From the NCBI GenBank assembly GCA_018710985.1, contig DVIV01000030.1:62001-126000 (forward strand): a stretch of 64,000 bases of DNA, in the 5' to 3' direction. The notes below the pieces were generated by a model. The model did no database searches, was not told the origin of the DNA, and saw only the letters and a list, made by a program, of their open reading frames with translations. Position 1 is the first letter of the stretch; the number at the start of each line of letters is the position of its first letter. This document shows, in pieces, positions 20,282-28,986 of the stretch. The position numbers were made by a program, and so were the translations under genes. The DNA is from Candidatus Limiplasma pullicola. GTDB lineage: Bacteria > Bacillota > Clostridia > Christensenellales > Aristaeellaceae.

Positions 20282-21399
20282 GCGGGTTGATGCAGTCCCT
20301 GCGGGCGCTGGCGCGCCTCAAGCCCGCGCAGAAACTGACGCGGGACTATCTGGTTTCGCTGCTCACCGCGGTGCTGCTGGCGCTGGCGGTGGGCGCGGGC
20401 ATCATGCTGGTGTGCGGGCATAACCCCATCGAGGGCTATGGCGCGCTGATTGAGGGCGCGCTGGGCAAGCCCCGCGCCATCGGAAACACCCTGGCCAAGA
20501 CCATGACGTTGTGCCTGACGGGCCTGGCCATGAGCCTGGCGGCCAAGGCGGGCGTATTCAACGTGGGCGGCGAGGGCCAGCTCTACCTCGGCGCGATGGC
20601 GGCGGCCGTGGTGGGCGCGCAGGTGGATGCGCCCGCATGGCTGGTCACGCTGCTGGCGCTGCTGGCGGCCATGGCGGCGGGCGGGCTGTACGCCCTGCTG
20701 CCCGGCGCGCTGAAGGTCAAATGGAAGGTGGATGAGGTCATCACCACCATCATGCTCAACTCCGTGGCCATCTATTTTTGCAGCTACCTGGCCAACGGGC
20801 CGCTCAAGACCGCTGAGCGCGGCATCGCCACCGGCACCGACAGCATCATGGCCGAGGCGGCCTTCACGCCCCTCATCAGGCTGAGCAATCTGACCACGGG
20901 CGTGTTCTATGCCGCGGCGGTCGCGCTGATCGTGTGGTATGTGATGAGCCGGTCGTCCGTGGGCTTTGAAATGAAGCTGACCGGCGAAAACGACCGCTTC
21001 GCGCGCTACGGCGGCATCCGCACCGGAAGCCTCATGCTGTGGGCCATGGTCTTCAGCGGCGCCATCTGCGGGCTGGTGGGCATGCTGGAGGTATTCGGCC
21101 TGCACAAGCGCTTTTTGACCACCGTGAGCAACGAGTTCTACTTCGACGGCATGCTGGTGGCCATGATCATGCGCTACAGTCCCTTTGGCGTGATCGTGAT
21201 GAGCTTCTTTTTCGCGGTGCTCAGCATCGGCAGCAAGTCCATGGAGCTGAGCGCCGGGGTGTCCAGCGAGCTGATTCTGATCGTGCAGTCCATCATCATC
21301 TTCTTCATGGCGGCGGAGGGCGGCATCCGCAAGGCGCTGGGCGAGAGGGCGGCGCTCAGGCGCGCGCGCGCCGCGGCCGGGGAAAGGGGGCGCGGCTGA
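20278..21399 (+). CDS. nucleoside ABC importer permease 1 (NupP/YufP-like)
   Basis: 373 residues starting with GTG inside the ATPase stop. It is a BPD_transp_2 permease with about ten helices; family segments include ALIEGALGKPRAIGNTLAKTM, AAKAGVFNVGGEGQLYLGA and VDEVITTIMLNSVAIY. The EAA-like cytoplasmic loop that contacts the ATPase is around GENDRFARYGGI. It would form a heterodimer with the next gene product. The C-terminal 20 residues are Arg/Ala-rich. Confidence 0.92.
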   Translation: MSGLMQSLRALARLKPAQKLTRDYLVSLLTAVLLALAVGAGIMLVCGHNPIEGYGALIEGALGKPRAIGNTLAKTMTLCLTGLAMSLAAKAGVFNVGGEGQLYLGAMAAAVVGAQVDAPAWLVTLLALLAAMAAGGLYALLPGALKVKWKVDEVITTIMLNSVAIYFCSYLANGPLKTAERGIATGTDSIMAEAAFTPLIRLSNLTTGVFYAAAVALIVWYVMSRSSVGFEMKLTGENDRFARYGGIRTGSLMLWAMVFSGAICGLVGMLEVFGLHKRFLTTVSNEFYFDGMLVAMIMRYSPFGVIVMSFFFAVLSIGSKSMELSAGVSSELILIVQSIIIFFMAAEGGIRKALGERAALRRARAAAGERGRG

Positions 21400-22304
21400 T
21401 GGGTGACGTGCTCAACATACTGCTGCTTCAAAACACGCTGCGCACCGCCACGCCCGTGGTGCTGGCGGCACTGGGCTGCCTGATGACCCAGCATGTGAAC
21501 ATCACCAACATCGGCATTGAGGGCATGATGCTGACTGGCGCGTTCTTCGCGGTGCTGGGCAGCTACTTCGCGGGCAGCTGGGTCGCGGGCATCGCGTGCG
21601 CGCTGCTGGTGGGGCTGCTGCTGGGCCTGTTTTACTATGTGTTCGTCATCAAGTTCAAAAGCGACGAATTTATTATCGGCGTGGCGCTGAACATCTTCGC
21701 GGGCGGGCTGACGGTGTTCCTCCTGCGCAACATCTTTGACGTGAAGGGCTCGTTCTCCGATCCCGCCATCGTGCCCCTGCCCACGATCGAGATTCCGCTG
21801 ATCAAAGACATCCCCGTGATCGGCCCCCTGCTCAGCGGCAACACGCTGCTGGTCTATGTCAGCTGGCTGCTGGTGCCCATATGCTGGGCCTTTATCTACA
21901 AAACGCCCATGGGATTCCACCTGCGGGCATCGGGCGAATATCCTGACGCGCTGACTGCCGCGGGCCGGAGCCCCGAACGCATGAAATGCCTGGCCAGCGT
22001 GCTGTGTGGGCTGCTCAGCGCTTTGGCGGGCGCGCACCTGTCGCTGGGCTATCTGACGATGTTCTCGGAGAACATGAGCGCTTCGCGCGGATATGTGGCG
22101 TTCGCCTGCGTCATCTTTGGCAGGGGCAACCCGCCGAAGGTGTTTCTGGCGGCGCTGCTGTTCGGCTTCATCGAGGCGCTGGGCCTGCGCATGCAGAAGT
22201 ACATGCCCAGCGACCTGACCGCCATGGCGCCCTACGTGGTCACGGTGGTCATGATGGTGGCCGTGGTGCTCCTGGAGCGCAGAAAGCGCCGTCGCGCGGC
22301 GTGA
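21399..22304 (+). CDS. nucleoside ABC importer permease 2 (NupQ/YufQ-like)
   Basis: 301 residues; its ATG overlaps the previous stop as TGATG. About nine helices of the BPD_transp_2 family with the usual N-terminus RTATPVVLAALGCLMTQH and NIGIEGMMLTGAF. The loop ASGEYPDALTAAGRSPERMK contacts the ATPase. A terminator follows at 22338. Together with 17031-21399 it makes a complete importer, probably for purine or pyrimidine nucleosides. Confidence 0.92.
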   Translation: MGDVLNILLLQNTLRTATPVVLAALGCLMTQHVNITNIGIEGMMLTGAFFAVLGSYFAGSWVAGIACALLVGLLLGLFYYVFVIKFKSDEFIIGVALNIFAGGLTVFLLRNIFDVKGSFSDPAIVPLPTIEIPLIKDIPVIGPLLSGNTLLVYVSWLLVPICWAFIYKTPMGFHLRASGEYPDALTAAGRSPERMKCLASVLCGLLSALAGAHLSLGYLTMFSENMSASRGYVAFACVIFGRGNPPKVFLAALLFGFIEALGLRMQKYMPSDLTAMAPYVVTVVMMVAVVLLERRKRRRAA

Positions 22305-22337
22305 GGAAACCGCGGAAATACGCCGGTCGTGCGGGCT

Positions 22338-22367
22338 GAAAAGGCCGCGCGGCCGGTTTTCTTTTTT
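22338..22367 (+). terminator. terminator between convergent transporter and minus-strand genes
   Basis: A GAAAA-GGCC arm, a GCGC loop and a GGCC-GG-TTTTC arm followed by TTTTTT on the plus strand; the minus strand also reads a short T run, so it may work both ways. Confidence 0.55.
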
Positions 22368-22392
22368 GGCAGGGCGGCTCGCGCGGCGCGGC

Positions 22393-24534
22393 TTATTCAG
22401 TTTCGGCCGTGGGATCGATCAGGCCGGAACGGCCTATGCCGATCAGCTCCGTGGTGGTGCGCGGGTAGGTGCGGCCGCCGCTGTAGGTGCCTACGCGCGT
22501 GATGCGCTGGCCCATGAAGGTGAAGGCGGCCGTCTGCCCGCCGTCGAGGTTGATGGCAAGCGTGCAGCCGGTCTGACGCATCAGCTCGCAAAGATCCGGC
22601 AGGCTGACGCCCGCGCTTTCCTTGCCCATGCGCCCTTCCACCACCACGGCGACATAGTGGCCGTTTTCATACATTCCCAGGGCGCAGCGCGGCTCCTGGT
22701 ATATGCCGCGCGGCGATTCGAACACATAGGGATTGAAGTCCTCGCCCCGAAACAGCCAGGGACCGAAGGAAAACACATCCACCGCACCCATGTTCAGATA
22801 ATCCTGGGCAAGATGGGCGTTGAAATCAAACACATCCCATTCCCCGTTGGAAAACATGGCCAGGGTATCAAGATTGGGAAACTTGTCCCGCTGGGTCTTG
22901 GGCGCATCGTCATAGAGCACCTCTCCGCCCCGGATGATGATGCCCACCGAAAGCCCCCTCCCGGTGCGATAGGTGTAGTAATCCGTGTTCATGCCGAAAA
23001 CCACCTGGTTTTCCGTGGCGATGCGCGCCGGCTGTACATGCTGGCGTTCGGGGTCGGAGGGGTCGAAGAGAACGGACCCGAAGCGGTTGACCGATGTGTC
23101 GGCAAAGACTTCGGCCTCATACCAGACGACGGGCCCCTCCGGATTGGAAAAGCGGTCGATGCGCACCACCAGCGAGGGCGAGGCGTAGAACCAGAGCCCC
23201 GCCTCCTCATCCTTGAGCACGTGTTCTCCCTGCGTGGGATAGCCCAGCGCGTCCCGGCCGCAGGTGAGGGCAGACGGCCAGTCGCAGGTGACCTCCGGTC
23301 TGGCGAAGTCCACATGCTCGGGGCTGGGGGTGGCGTAGGCCGATGGGTTGACGCCACCAGGAACAACGTTTTCAAACAGGTCGCCGCGCTGCACGTCGTC
23401 GCCCACGGTGGTGTAGGCCAGCCCGAAGAGCGCACAGCTGTACGGGCCTTCGTCGGTCACGACATAATCGGTGTTCTGCTGCGTCACATGCAGCGCGTAG
23501 GCATCCTGCGCCGCCTGCAGGCCCGTGCGCCCGCCCAGCGAGGAGAGCGGCACTTTCCAGTCCAGCTCCAGCGGTTCGTCACCGTAAAGGTGCAGGTAGA
23601 GCTTCTGCACGGTCCACAGGCCATATTTTGCGGCGGAGTCGCTCTCCACGTCCGGCCGCATGCAGTTCTGCACGCAGTACAGCGCCACATCCGCGCATAC
23701 GCGGTGAGCGCCGTGGCCGTATTCGCCCTCCACATCGTGGCTGACCACCACGTCAGGCCGGAAACGGCGAATCTGCTCCATCACAAAGGCGCGGGCCTGG
23801 GTTTTCGGCCATTTTTTATACCCTTCCTCCAGAGAGCGGGAATAGCCGTCGTAAAACGGGCCGACGACCGGATAGCTGTGCACGCCCATCTCCCACAGGC
23901 CGTTGAGCAGCTCGCTCATCCGGGTGGTGTTGGAATCGGTCATGTAGACAACGACAGTCTTTTTGCCCTGCTCCGTGGCATAGGTGGGAAGCAGGCCGCC
24001 AAAGTAGATCAGCTCGTCATCGGGATGGGCGGCCAGCACCAGCAGATCCGCCTTTTCCGGCGCGGGCTCCCATACCTGCACCCAGGAGGGCAAATCCCCC
24101 TCCCCCAGCACGAACAGCTCATTGATGATGAGCTGCTGAGCCTTGTCAAAGCGTGCCCACAGCCTGAAATGCGTGGCGCCGCCAAGCTCCACGACGGTAT
24201 GCATATAGGTTGTGCCGCCGGAAACCAGCGCAACCCATTCGCCGTCTACCTGCGTTTCCACGCGCCATTCATCGGGCATAACCGCAAAGCATACATAGAG
24301 GAACCCGGCAGGCACGGCGTCAGCCGTGGTAAATTCAATCCAGGTTTCCCGGCGCTCGCGGCCGGTCCAGCGGGTGGTGTACTGACGGTCGTACAGGCGC
24401 ACAACGTCGCTCCCGCCGGAGGTCCGGATCTCGCAGTCAGCGGTAATGTCCTGCGCCTCAGAGGCGGCGCTGCATACGGCAGGGACCAGCAGCAGCGCCG
24501 CAAGAAGCAGCAGACACCAAAATGACTTTTTCAT
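22393..24534 (-). CDS. secreted PIG-L deacetylase fused to NAGPA-type phosphodiester glycosidase
   Basis: 713 residues with a Sec signal (about 1-24). Residues 30-150 look like a beta-rich carbohydrate-binding (F5/8-type) module. Residues 160-390 are a PIG-L/LmbE zinc deacetylase, with AHPDDE at 169-174 and the second metal motif HGAHR at 274-278. Residues about 480-710 match the NAGPA/DUF2233 phosphodiester glycosidase domain, with INLDGGQTAAF at 661-671. Known relatives de-N-acetylate GlcNAc-containing lipids or sugars and uncap GlcNAc-phosphodiesters, so the pair could work on one surface or mucosal glycan; that is inference. GAGGTGAGG precedes the ATG. It lies eight bases after the DUF6273 gene. 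Confidence 0.85.
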   Translation of the reverse strand: MKKSFWCLLLLAALLLVPAVCSAASEAQDITADCEIRTSGGSDVVRLYDRQYTTRWTGRERRETWIEFTTADAVPAGFLYVCFAVMPDEWRVETQVDGEWVALVSGGTTYMHTVVELGGATHFRLWARFDKAQQLIINELFVLGEGDLPSWVQVWEPAPEKADLLVLAAHPDDELIYFGGLLPTYATEQGKKTVVVYMTDSNTTRMSELLNGLWEMGVHSYPVVGPFYDGYSRSLEEGYKKWPKTQARAFVMEQIRRFRPDVVVSHDVEGEYGHGAHRVCADVALYCVQNCMRPDVESDSAAKYGLWTVQKLYLHLYGDEPLELDWKVPLSSLGGRTGLQAAQDAYALHVTQQNTDYVVTDEGPYSCALFGLAYTTVGDDVQRGDLFENVVPGGVNPSAYATPSPEHVDFARPEVTCDWPSALTCGRDALGYPTQGEHVLKDEEAGLWFYASPSLVVRIDRFSNPEGPVVWYEAEVFADTSVNRFGSVLFDPSDPERQHVQPARIATENQVVFGMNTDYYTYRTGRGLSVGIIIRGGEVLYDDAPKTQRDKFPNLDTLAMFSNGEWDVFDFNAHLAQDYLNMGAVDVFSFGPWLFRGEDFNPYVFESPRGIYQEPRCALGMYENGHYVAVVVEGRMGKESAGVSLPDLCELMRQTGCTLAINLDGGQTAAFTFMGQRITRVGTYSGGRTYPRTTTELIGIGRSGLIDPTAETE

Positions 24535-24541
24535 GCCCGCC

Positions 24542-25243
24542 TCACCTCGCCAGGCGATAGGGGGCCTCAAGCGTGCCGCTGCCGGTGAGCGCCAGGTCCG
24601 TCAGGGACAGCCGAATGGCGGGACGCACCCCTTCGTTCATCACCACGCAGCGAATATAGCCCAGCTTTCCGTCCACCTTGGTGCAGCGGGTGCCGTACGC
24701 CTTGGTGGCGGATTGCGACCGCGTCCAGTAGGGCGAGGAACCGTTGGAATAGCGGAACAGCCCGTTGGCGAGCGCGTAGGGGGTGCCGTACCCCTGACGG
24801 GTCTTGTCGCTGGAGAAACCGTATTCCCGGTTTTTCAGATCCTCTCCAGACGCCAGAAAGAGATAGCCAAGCTCATCGCTGAACACCAGGCGCTCCATTT
24901 CTTCCGGGGTGAACCACTGGTCCAGCTTCTCCCCGTGCAGCAGCTGATACAGCTCTGTCCGGTTCCACTGGCCGCCGAAGTCCTCATATTCCTCGTCATC
25001 CTCATGTACGCGGTGGTTGAACAGGATGTATTCGCTCAGCAGATAGGCTTCATCGTCCGAAACGTCCAGCACACGCCAGAGAATGTCGCGCTCACCGCCG
25101 TCTTCATCCTGCGGGCAACGGCCCAGAGCCACGTATTCATAGCCCAGCTCGGAATCATAGCCACGCAGCTCCAGCGCATGGGACAGGGCAGGCCAGCACG
25201 CCAGCATCAGCACGGACAGCAGAAGAGACAGCATCTTTTTCAC
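24542..25243 (-). CDS. secreted DUF6273 protein
   Basis: 233 residues. The likely start is GTG at 25243, eight bases after GGAGG, giving VKKMLSLLLSVLMLACWPALSHA as signal peptide. The mature part has the pattern of DUF6273: YEYVALGRCPQDEDGGERDI..W.VL, DFGGQWNRTELYQLL, and the C-terminal MNEGVRPAIRLSLTDL followed by GSGTLEAPYRL. This family is common in gut Clostridia and related to formylglycine-enzyme folds, but its function is unknown. It is transcribed ahead of the PIG-L/NAGPA fusion from a good promoter at 25300. Confidence 0.75.
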   Translation of the reverse strand: MKKMLSLLLSVLMLACWPALSHALELRGYDSELGYEYVALGRCPQDEDGGERDILWRVLDVSDDEAYLLSEYILFNHRVHEDDEEYEDFGGQWNRTELYQLLHGEKLDQWFTPEEMERLVFSDELGYLFLASGEDLKNREYGFSSDKTRQGYGTPYALANGLFRYSNGSSPYWTRSQSATKAYGTRCTKVDGKLGYIRCVVMNEGVRPAIRLSLTDLALTGSGTLEAPYRLAR

Positions 25244-25299
25244 AACAAACGCCTCCTTAAAAAGCAAAGAAAAAAGCAAAAATGGAAATGTTTTCTGTA

Positions 25300-25328
25300 A
25301 ATATACAATGAATGGCAGCGCAAGTCAA
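25300..25328 (-). promoter_or_regulatory. SigA-type promoter for DUF6273 and PIG-L/NAGPA genes
   Basis: Minus strand: TTGACT (25328-25323), 17 bases, TATATT (25305-25300), about 55 bases before the GTG start. The local sequence is AT-rich against a GC-rich background. Confidence 0.75.
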
Positions 25329-25400
25329 TTCCACAATTTGGCTTTTTGATGTTTTCTTTCTCTGGAAAAAGCTATGACCGGCGAAGGACAGATATTCCCG

Positions 25401-25436
25401 AAAAAAGAAAGGACCCGGTCCTTTTGGACCGGGTCC
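25401..25436 (-). terminator. strong terminator after DUF1015 gene
   Basis: A perfect 11-base stem (GGACCCGGTCC, 25411-25421, with GGACCGGGTCC, 25426-25436), a four-base loop, and on the minus strand the tail TTTCTTTTTT. Confidence 0.9.
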
Positions 25437-25448
25437 GGGGCAGACGGC

Positions 25449-26708
25449 TCACAGCCGGCGGCATTCCATATAATACCGCTTTTCGTTGGCGGAACCCAGA
25501 GAGAATGTCTTGCGGGGCAGCGCGCCCTCCGCGCGGATGGTGTCAAACAGGCGGTCCCTTTCGGGGGTGGGCAGCAAAAAGCCCACGGCGCCTTCGCCCG
25601 CCACCAGCATGCGGACGGTGTCCTCACCATGGATATAGTCCAGCCTGGCCTGGGGATGGGAAAGCAGCCACCAGTCCAGGAATGCCTGCAGCGTGCCCAC
25701 AGCCAGGTTGTAGGGCGAGCCCTCGATGCTCAGGGTCACTTCCTTGCCCTCGTAGACGACTGTGATCTCCTGTGCCTGGGGGCCCGCGGCCAGCGTGGCG
25801 CCCTTTTCGGCGGCAAAGGCGGCGATTTCGTTGAGCAGGTCGTCGCCGTCACATCCGAAAAGCACGCGGTGAATGGGCTCCATGCGGAGGGCGTCGTCGT
25901 GGATGTTCTCCAGCTCCACCATGGCAAAGCGCGCGGGGTGCACCACCGTTTCCGCGGGCGTCAGGCGGGGCTTGATCTCCTCCCAGCAGGCCTTGGCAGC
26001 CGCCAGGCTGTGATTGCCGTCGCCCACGGCAAAGAGCAGCGGATCATCCGGCGAAAGCCGCGCGCGCAGGCGGTCCAGCGCAGCGTAGACGGAGGCGATG
26101 TCGGCCGGGTCGGTGACGGCATAGCCCGTCAGATGCCCGCCTCCCATCATCAGCGGGAAATCGTAGAGCCGGTCCAGCTCATCATGCTTCTGGAACAGCG
26201 GCTCAATCACGCTGTGCATGGGATCGTCCATCAGCATCAGCACGTGGCTGGTTTCCAGCGCCGCGCCGCGCCGCACGGTCATGCGGGGAGGCACCCGCTC
26301 CGCGATGGTTTCCTCCGATGCGCGCACCAGCGCCTTGCTTCCCCTGGCGGGGTCGTAGCATTCCAGATCCAGCAGCGCCACCAGGCCCACGCGCGCGCCG
26401 CTGGAGGTGTTGCGCTCCACCAGGATAAAGCCGTTGGACACGGCGGGAACCAGCACGCCCCGCTCCAAATCGTCGCGCATGGCCTGATGGATGCGCCCGA
26501 TGCGCTCGGACGCTTCGCTCAGATAGCATTCGGGCAAAATCAGATCCAGCGTGGAAGGGTGGCTGCCGACAAACCGGCGCACATCTTCCCAGTACCTGGG
26601 CTGGGAGGTAAACTGGTCACAGGCTACGCAGGCCCATTCCGTCAGACTGGAACGGTCGGCGGGCAGCAAAAGCTCTCCGGGGTAAAGCACCACATTCGAA
26701 TCGGGCAT
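25449..26708 (-). CDS. DUF1015 family protein
   Basis: 419 residues, full length for DUF1015, a widespread bacterial family of unknown function sometimes called SerC-associated or putative kinase-like. Marks are the N-terminal LYPGELLLPADRSS, ACVACDQFTSQPRYW and the strongly conserved VGDGNHSLAAAKACWE near residue 250. The second of two ATGs fits the AAGGAGG spacing. The gene lies 40 bases after the pseudo-sortase gene and ends at a strong terminator, so both probably share a transcript. No catalytic function can be stated. Confidence 0.85.
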   Translation of the reverse strand: MPDSNVVLYPGELLLPADRSSLTEWACVACDQFTSQPRYWEDVRRFVGSHPSTLDLILPECYLSEASERIGRIHQAMRDDLERGVLVPAVSNGFILVERNTSSGARVGLVALLDLECYDPARGSKALVRASEETIAERVPPRMTVRRGAALETSHVLMLMDDPMHSVIEPLFQKHDELDRLYDFPLMMGGGHLTGYAVTDPADIASVYAALDRLRARLSPDDPLLFAVGDGNHSLAAAKACWEEIKPRLTPAETVVHPARFAMVELENIHDDALRMEPIHRVLFGCDGDDLLNEIAAFAAEKGATLAAGPQAQEITVVYEGKEVTLSIEGSPYNLAVGTLQAFLDWWLLSHPQARLDYIHGEDTVRMLVAGEGAVGFLLPTPERDRLFDTIRAEGALPRKTFSLGSANEKRYYMECRRL

Positions 26709-26748
26709 ATCCATACCTCCTTGATCGGTCCGAGGATCAAAAACCGTG

Positions 26749-28734
26749 TCAGCGCATCTGGCGGAACAAAAGCACCAGGCTTTCGGTGCCGTTGCCCAGC
26801 GTGGCGAGCGTCAAAAGCCTGTCCGAGGCGGTTACATCCACGTTGAACGAATACAGGCTGTGCGCGCGCGCTGACTCGACGTAGGACAGCATGTCCGCGT
26901 CGGTGACGAAGCTGGTGTAACCGGCATAGTTGAAATAGTCCGGGCTGGAGGGGTTGCTGCTGGCCACAATCACCGCAAAGAGCACATAGTCCGCTTCTTC
27001 GTACAGGGTGGTCAGGTGCGCGGAGGTGGCGGAGGCTACAAAGTCGCGTCCGGCGGTGGCATACTGCCACAGGGGGGCGAACACCTTTCCTTCCACGGCG
27101 CTTTGTCCCCGCAAGAGCAGGTTTTCGGGCGGAGAGCGAAGGGAGCAGCTTTCGTCCACAAAGACCGCACCGGCGTCCGACGAGCTGCCGCGATAGTTAT
27201 GGGTCAGATAGTAGGTATTGTTGCGCTGAACCACCACTTCATCCAGCACGCCGGGAATGGTCAGCCTGCCGACGACCTCTTCGTTTTCCTCCAACAGGGG
27301 AAGCAGGCTTTCCATGATGTTTTTCAGCGGATTGCCGGGATACTCGCTCAGGCGGGTGCGCGGGCTGGGGGTGTCCGTGGGAGCGGAAACCTCCTGCACG
27401 TTGCTGATATCACGCTTGTTCAGGCTCTGAATGGCGTTTTCACGGATGGGGATGACGGGGGTGGGCGAAGGGGTCTGCACGGCCTGGGTGACAGCCGACG
27501 TGGGCGAGGGGGCATAGGTCTGCCCGGCAGGCAGCAGGTCCACACGGGCAGCTCCGCTTTGCAGCTCCATGCCGGTGCGCTCCAGAAAGTCCTCCCGAAC
27601 GTCCTCCATCTCGCGCTCGTTGCGGGCCAGGTCGGTGAGAATCCTGCTGCCCTGCACCAGGCAGAAAACCACCATCATAAACGCGGCGATCAGTGCGACC
27701 ACGCGGGCGGGACGCACCGGCGGGCGCTGGGGGCGTGAAGCGCTCGACTGGGGAGCGGCGGGCTTGCGGGGCGGTGGATTGGCCGGCGCATCCCCGGCAG
27801 GAACGCGGGACGGTTCCGCCTGTGGCACGGTGTTTGCGGGGGCAAAGGGGTCCCGCAGCGGAGGCGCGGGCGTTTCGTGTTCCTCAGCGGCAGGCGTCTC
27901 CTCCGCGTCGGAAAAGAAGGCGCTCACCTCGTCCATGGGCTGGGCCGGAGGTTCCTGACCAAAGGGGCCGGCATCATCCGCCGGGCCGGGCCGGTAAGGG
28001 GCGCCGGGCTGAAGCGGCGGCGCATAGGGCGCTCCGGGTTCGCCTCCCGCAGGGAACAGCGGGGCCTCCGGCGCGGAGGTGCCATCCCAGGCGGGCTGGA
28101 AGGAAAATCCGGACGACATTTCCGGCAAGGGCGGCAGGGGAGCCGCAAAGGGCGCGGCAATGCTCTCGTCATTTGCCTGGGTCTGTGCCGCTTCCAGCTG
28201 ATGACGGGCGACCCGGCTGCGGCGGGGGTGGGTGGATGCCCTGGCCTGGGCGGCAGGGGCCTGAGCCTCCGGCTGAGCCCCGCTTGCTGGGGACGGTTCC
28301 TGGACGTCCGCGGCGCTGTAGAGCGCCACCTTTGCCTCCTCCGATGGCTGCGCCTGCACCGTGGCCCGGCCGATCGGGGGCCTGCGCTGCAGATAGGGCG
28401 GAAGATCGGATGCGGCGGGCGCACTTTGAGGCGCAGGATCAACCGGTGACGAATTCATATAGGAAGGGAGAGGAGCGGAGAAAACGGGCGGGTTCTGCTC
28501 CGCGGAGGGCGCTCCGCTCTCCTGGGACGCAGGAAAGGAGGGCAGGGGCTTGGGCGGGGTCATCCAGTGGGCGGTGCCGTAAAGCTGACCGGGCTGTAGC
28601 GGCTGCATGGCGTGAAAGGTACCCGTATGCCTGACGGGAGCCTTCAGCCGGGAGGTATAGTCTATGGGCGCAAAGGGATTGGTGGTATCGCCGGATGTCT
28701 GCGCAGCGTCGCTGCTTTTGGGAACCTCGCTCAT
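26749..28734 (-). CDS. membrane-anchored Pro-rich protein with degenerate sortase B-like domain
   Basis: 661 residues. Residues 1-340 are low-complexity, rich in Pro, Ala and Gln, and would lie in the cytoplasm. One membrane helix follows at about 344-362, then a Pro/Thr linker and a C-terminal domain (about 482-661) that follows class B sortases: EEVVGRLTIPGVLDEVVVQ, YYLTHNYRGSSSDAGAVFVD, NLLLRGQSA, ADYVLFAVIVAS and TASDRLLTLATL. In active SrtB these sites carry YGHN, TLSTC and a later Arg. Here His is Gln (544), Cys is Leu (646) and Arg looks like Ser (652). It is probably a non-catalytic, perhaps peptide-binding, sortase fold. GGGAGGGG sets the ATG at 28734. Confidence 0.75.
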   Translation of the reverse strand: MSEVPKSSDAAQTSGDTTNPFAPIDYTSRLKAPVRHTGTFHAMQPLQPGQLYGTAHWMTPPKPLPSFPASQESGAPSAEQNPPVFSAPLPSYMNSSPVDPAPQSAPAASDLPPYLQRRPPIGRATVQAQPSEEAKVALYSAADVQEPSPASGAQPEAQAPAAQARASTHPRRSRVARHQLEAAQTQANDESIAAPFAAPLPPLPEMSSGFSFQPAWDGTSAPEAPLFPAGGEPGAPYAPPLQPGAPYRPGPADDAGPFGQEPPAQPMDEVSAFFSDAEETPAAEEHETPAPPLRDPFAPANTVPQAEPSRVPAGDAPANPPPRKPAAPQSSASRPQRPPVRPARVVALIAAFMMVVFCLVQGSRILTDLARNEREMEDVREDFLERTGMELQSGAARVDLLPAGQTYAPSPTSAVTQAVQTPSPTPVIPIRENAIQSLNKRDISNVQEVSAPTDTPSPRTRLSEYPGNPLKNIMESLLPLLEENEEVVGRLTIPGVLDEVVVQRNNTYYLTHNYRGSSSDAGAVFVDESCSLRSPPENLLLRGQSAVEGKVFAPLWQYATAGRDFVASATSAHLTTLYEEADYVLFAVIVASSNPSSPDYFNYAGYTSFVTDADMLSYVESARAHSLYSFNVDVTASDRLLTLATLGNGTESLVLLFRQMR

Positions 28735-28902
28735 GGTCACCCCTCCCTTCGGCGTAGATTCATTCAGTTTCCATCATACCGTTTTCCCGCCGTGATGTCA
28801 AATCTCTCCCGGCGGCGATTTACAAGGGCTTATCTGAGAAAAAGGGGCCGAAGGGGGGGAGCGTTATATGTTTTTGAATATGATATTATATTGAAAACGA
28901 TA

Positions 28903-28931
28903 TTGACGAAATCTTAACAATATGGTATGAA
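28903..28931 (+). promoter_or_regulatory. SigA-type promoter for the flavoprotein gene
   Basis: TTGACG (28903-28908), 17 bases, TATGAA (28926-28931) in an AT-rich stretch; the gene starts about 50 bases downstream after AAGGGGG. Confidence 0.6.
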
Positions 28932-28986
28932 TTATACAGTTCGTTTCACTTAGTCAACAACATAACAAATAAGGGGGTAAGAAAAA

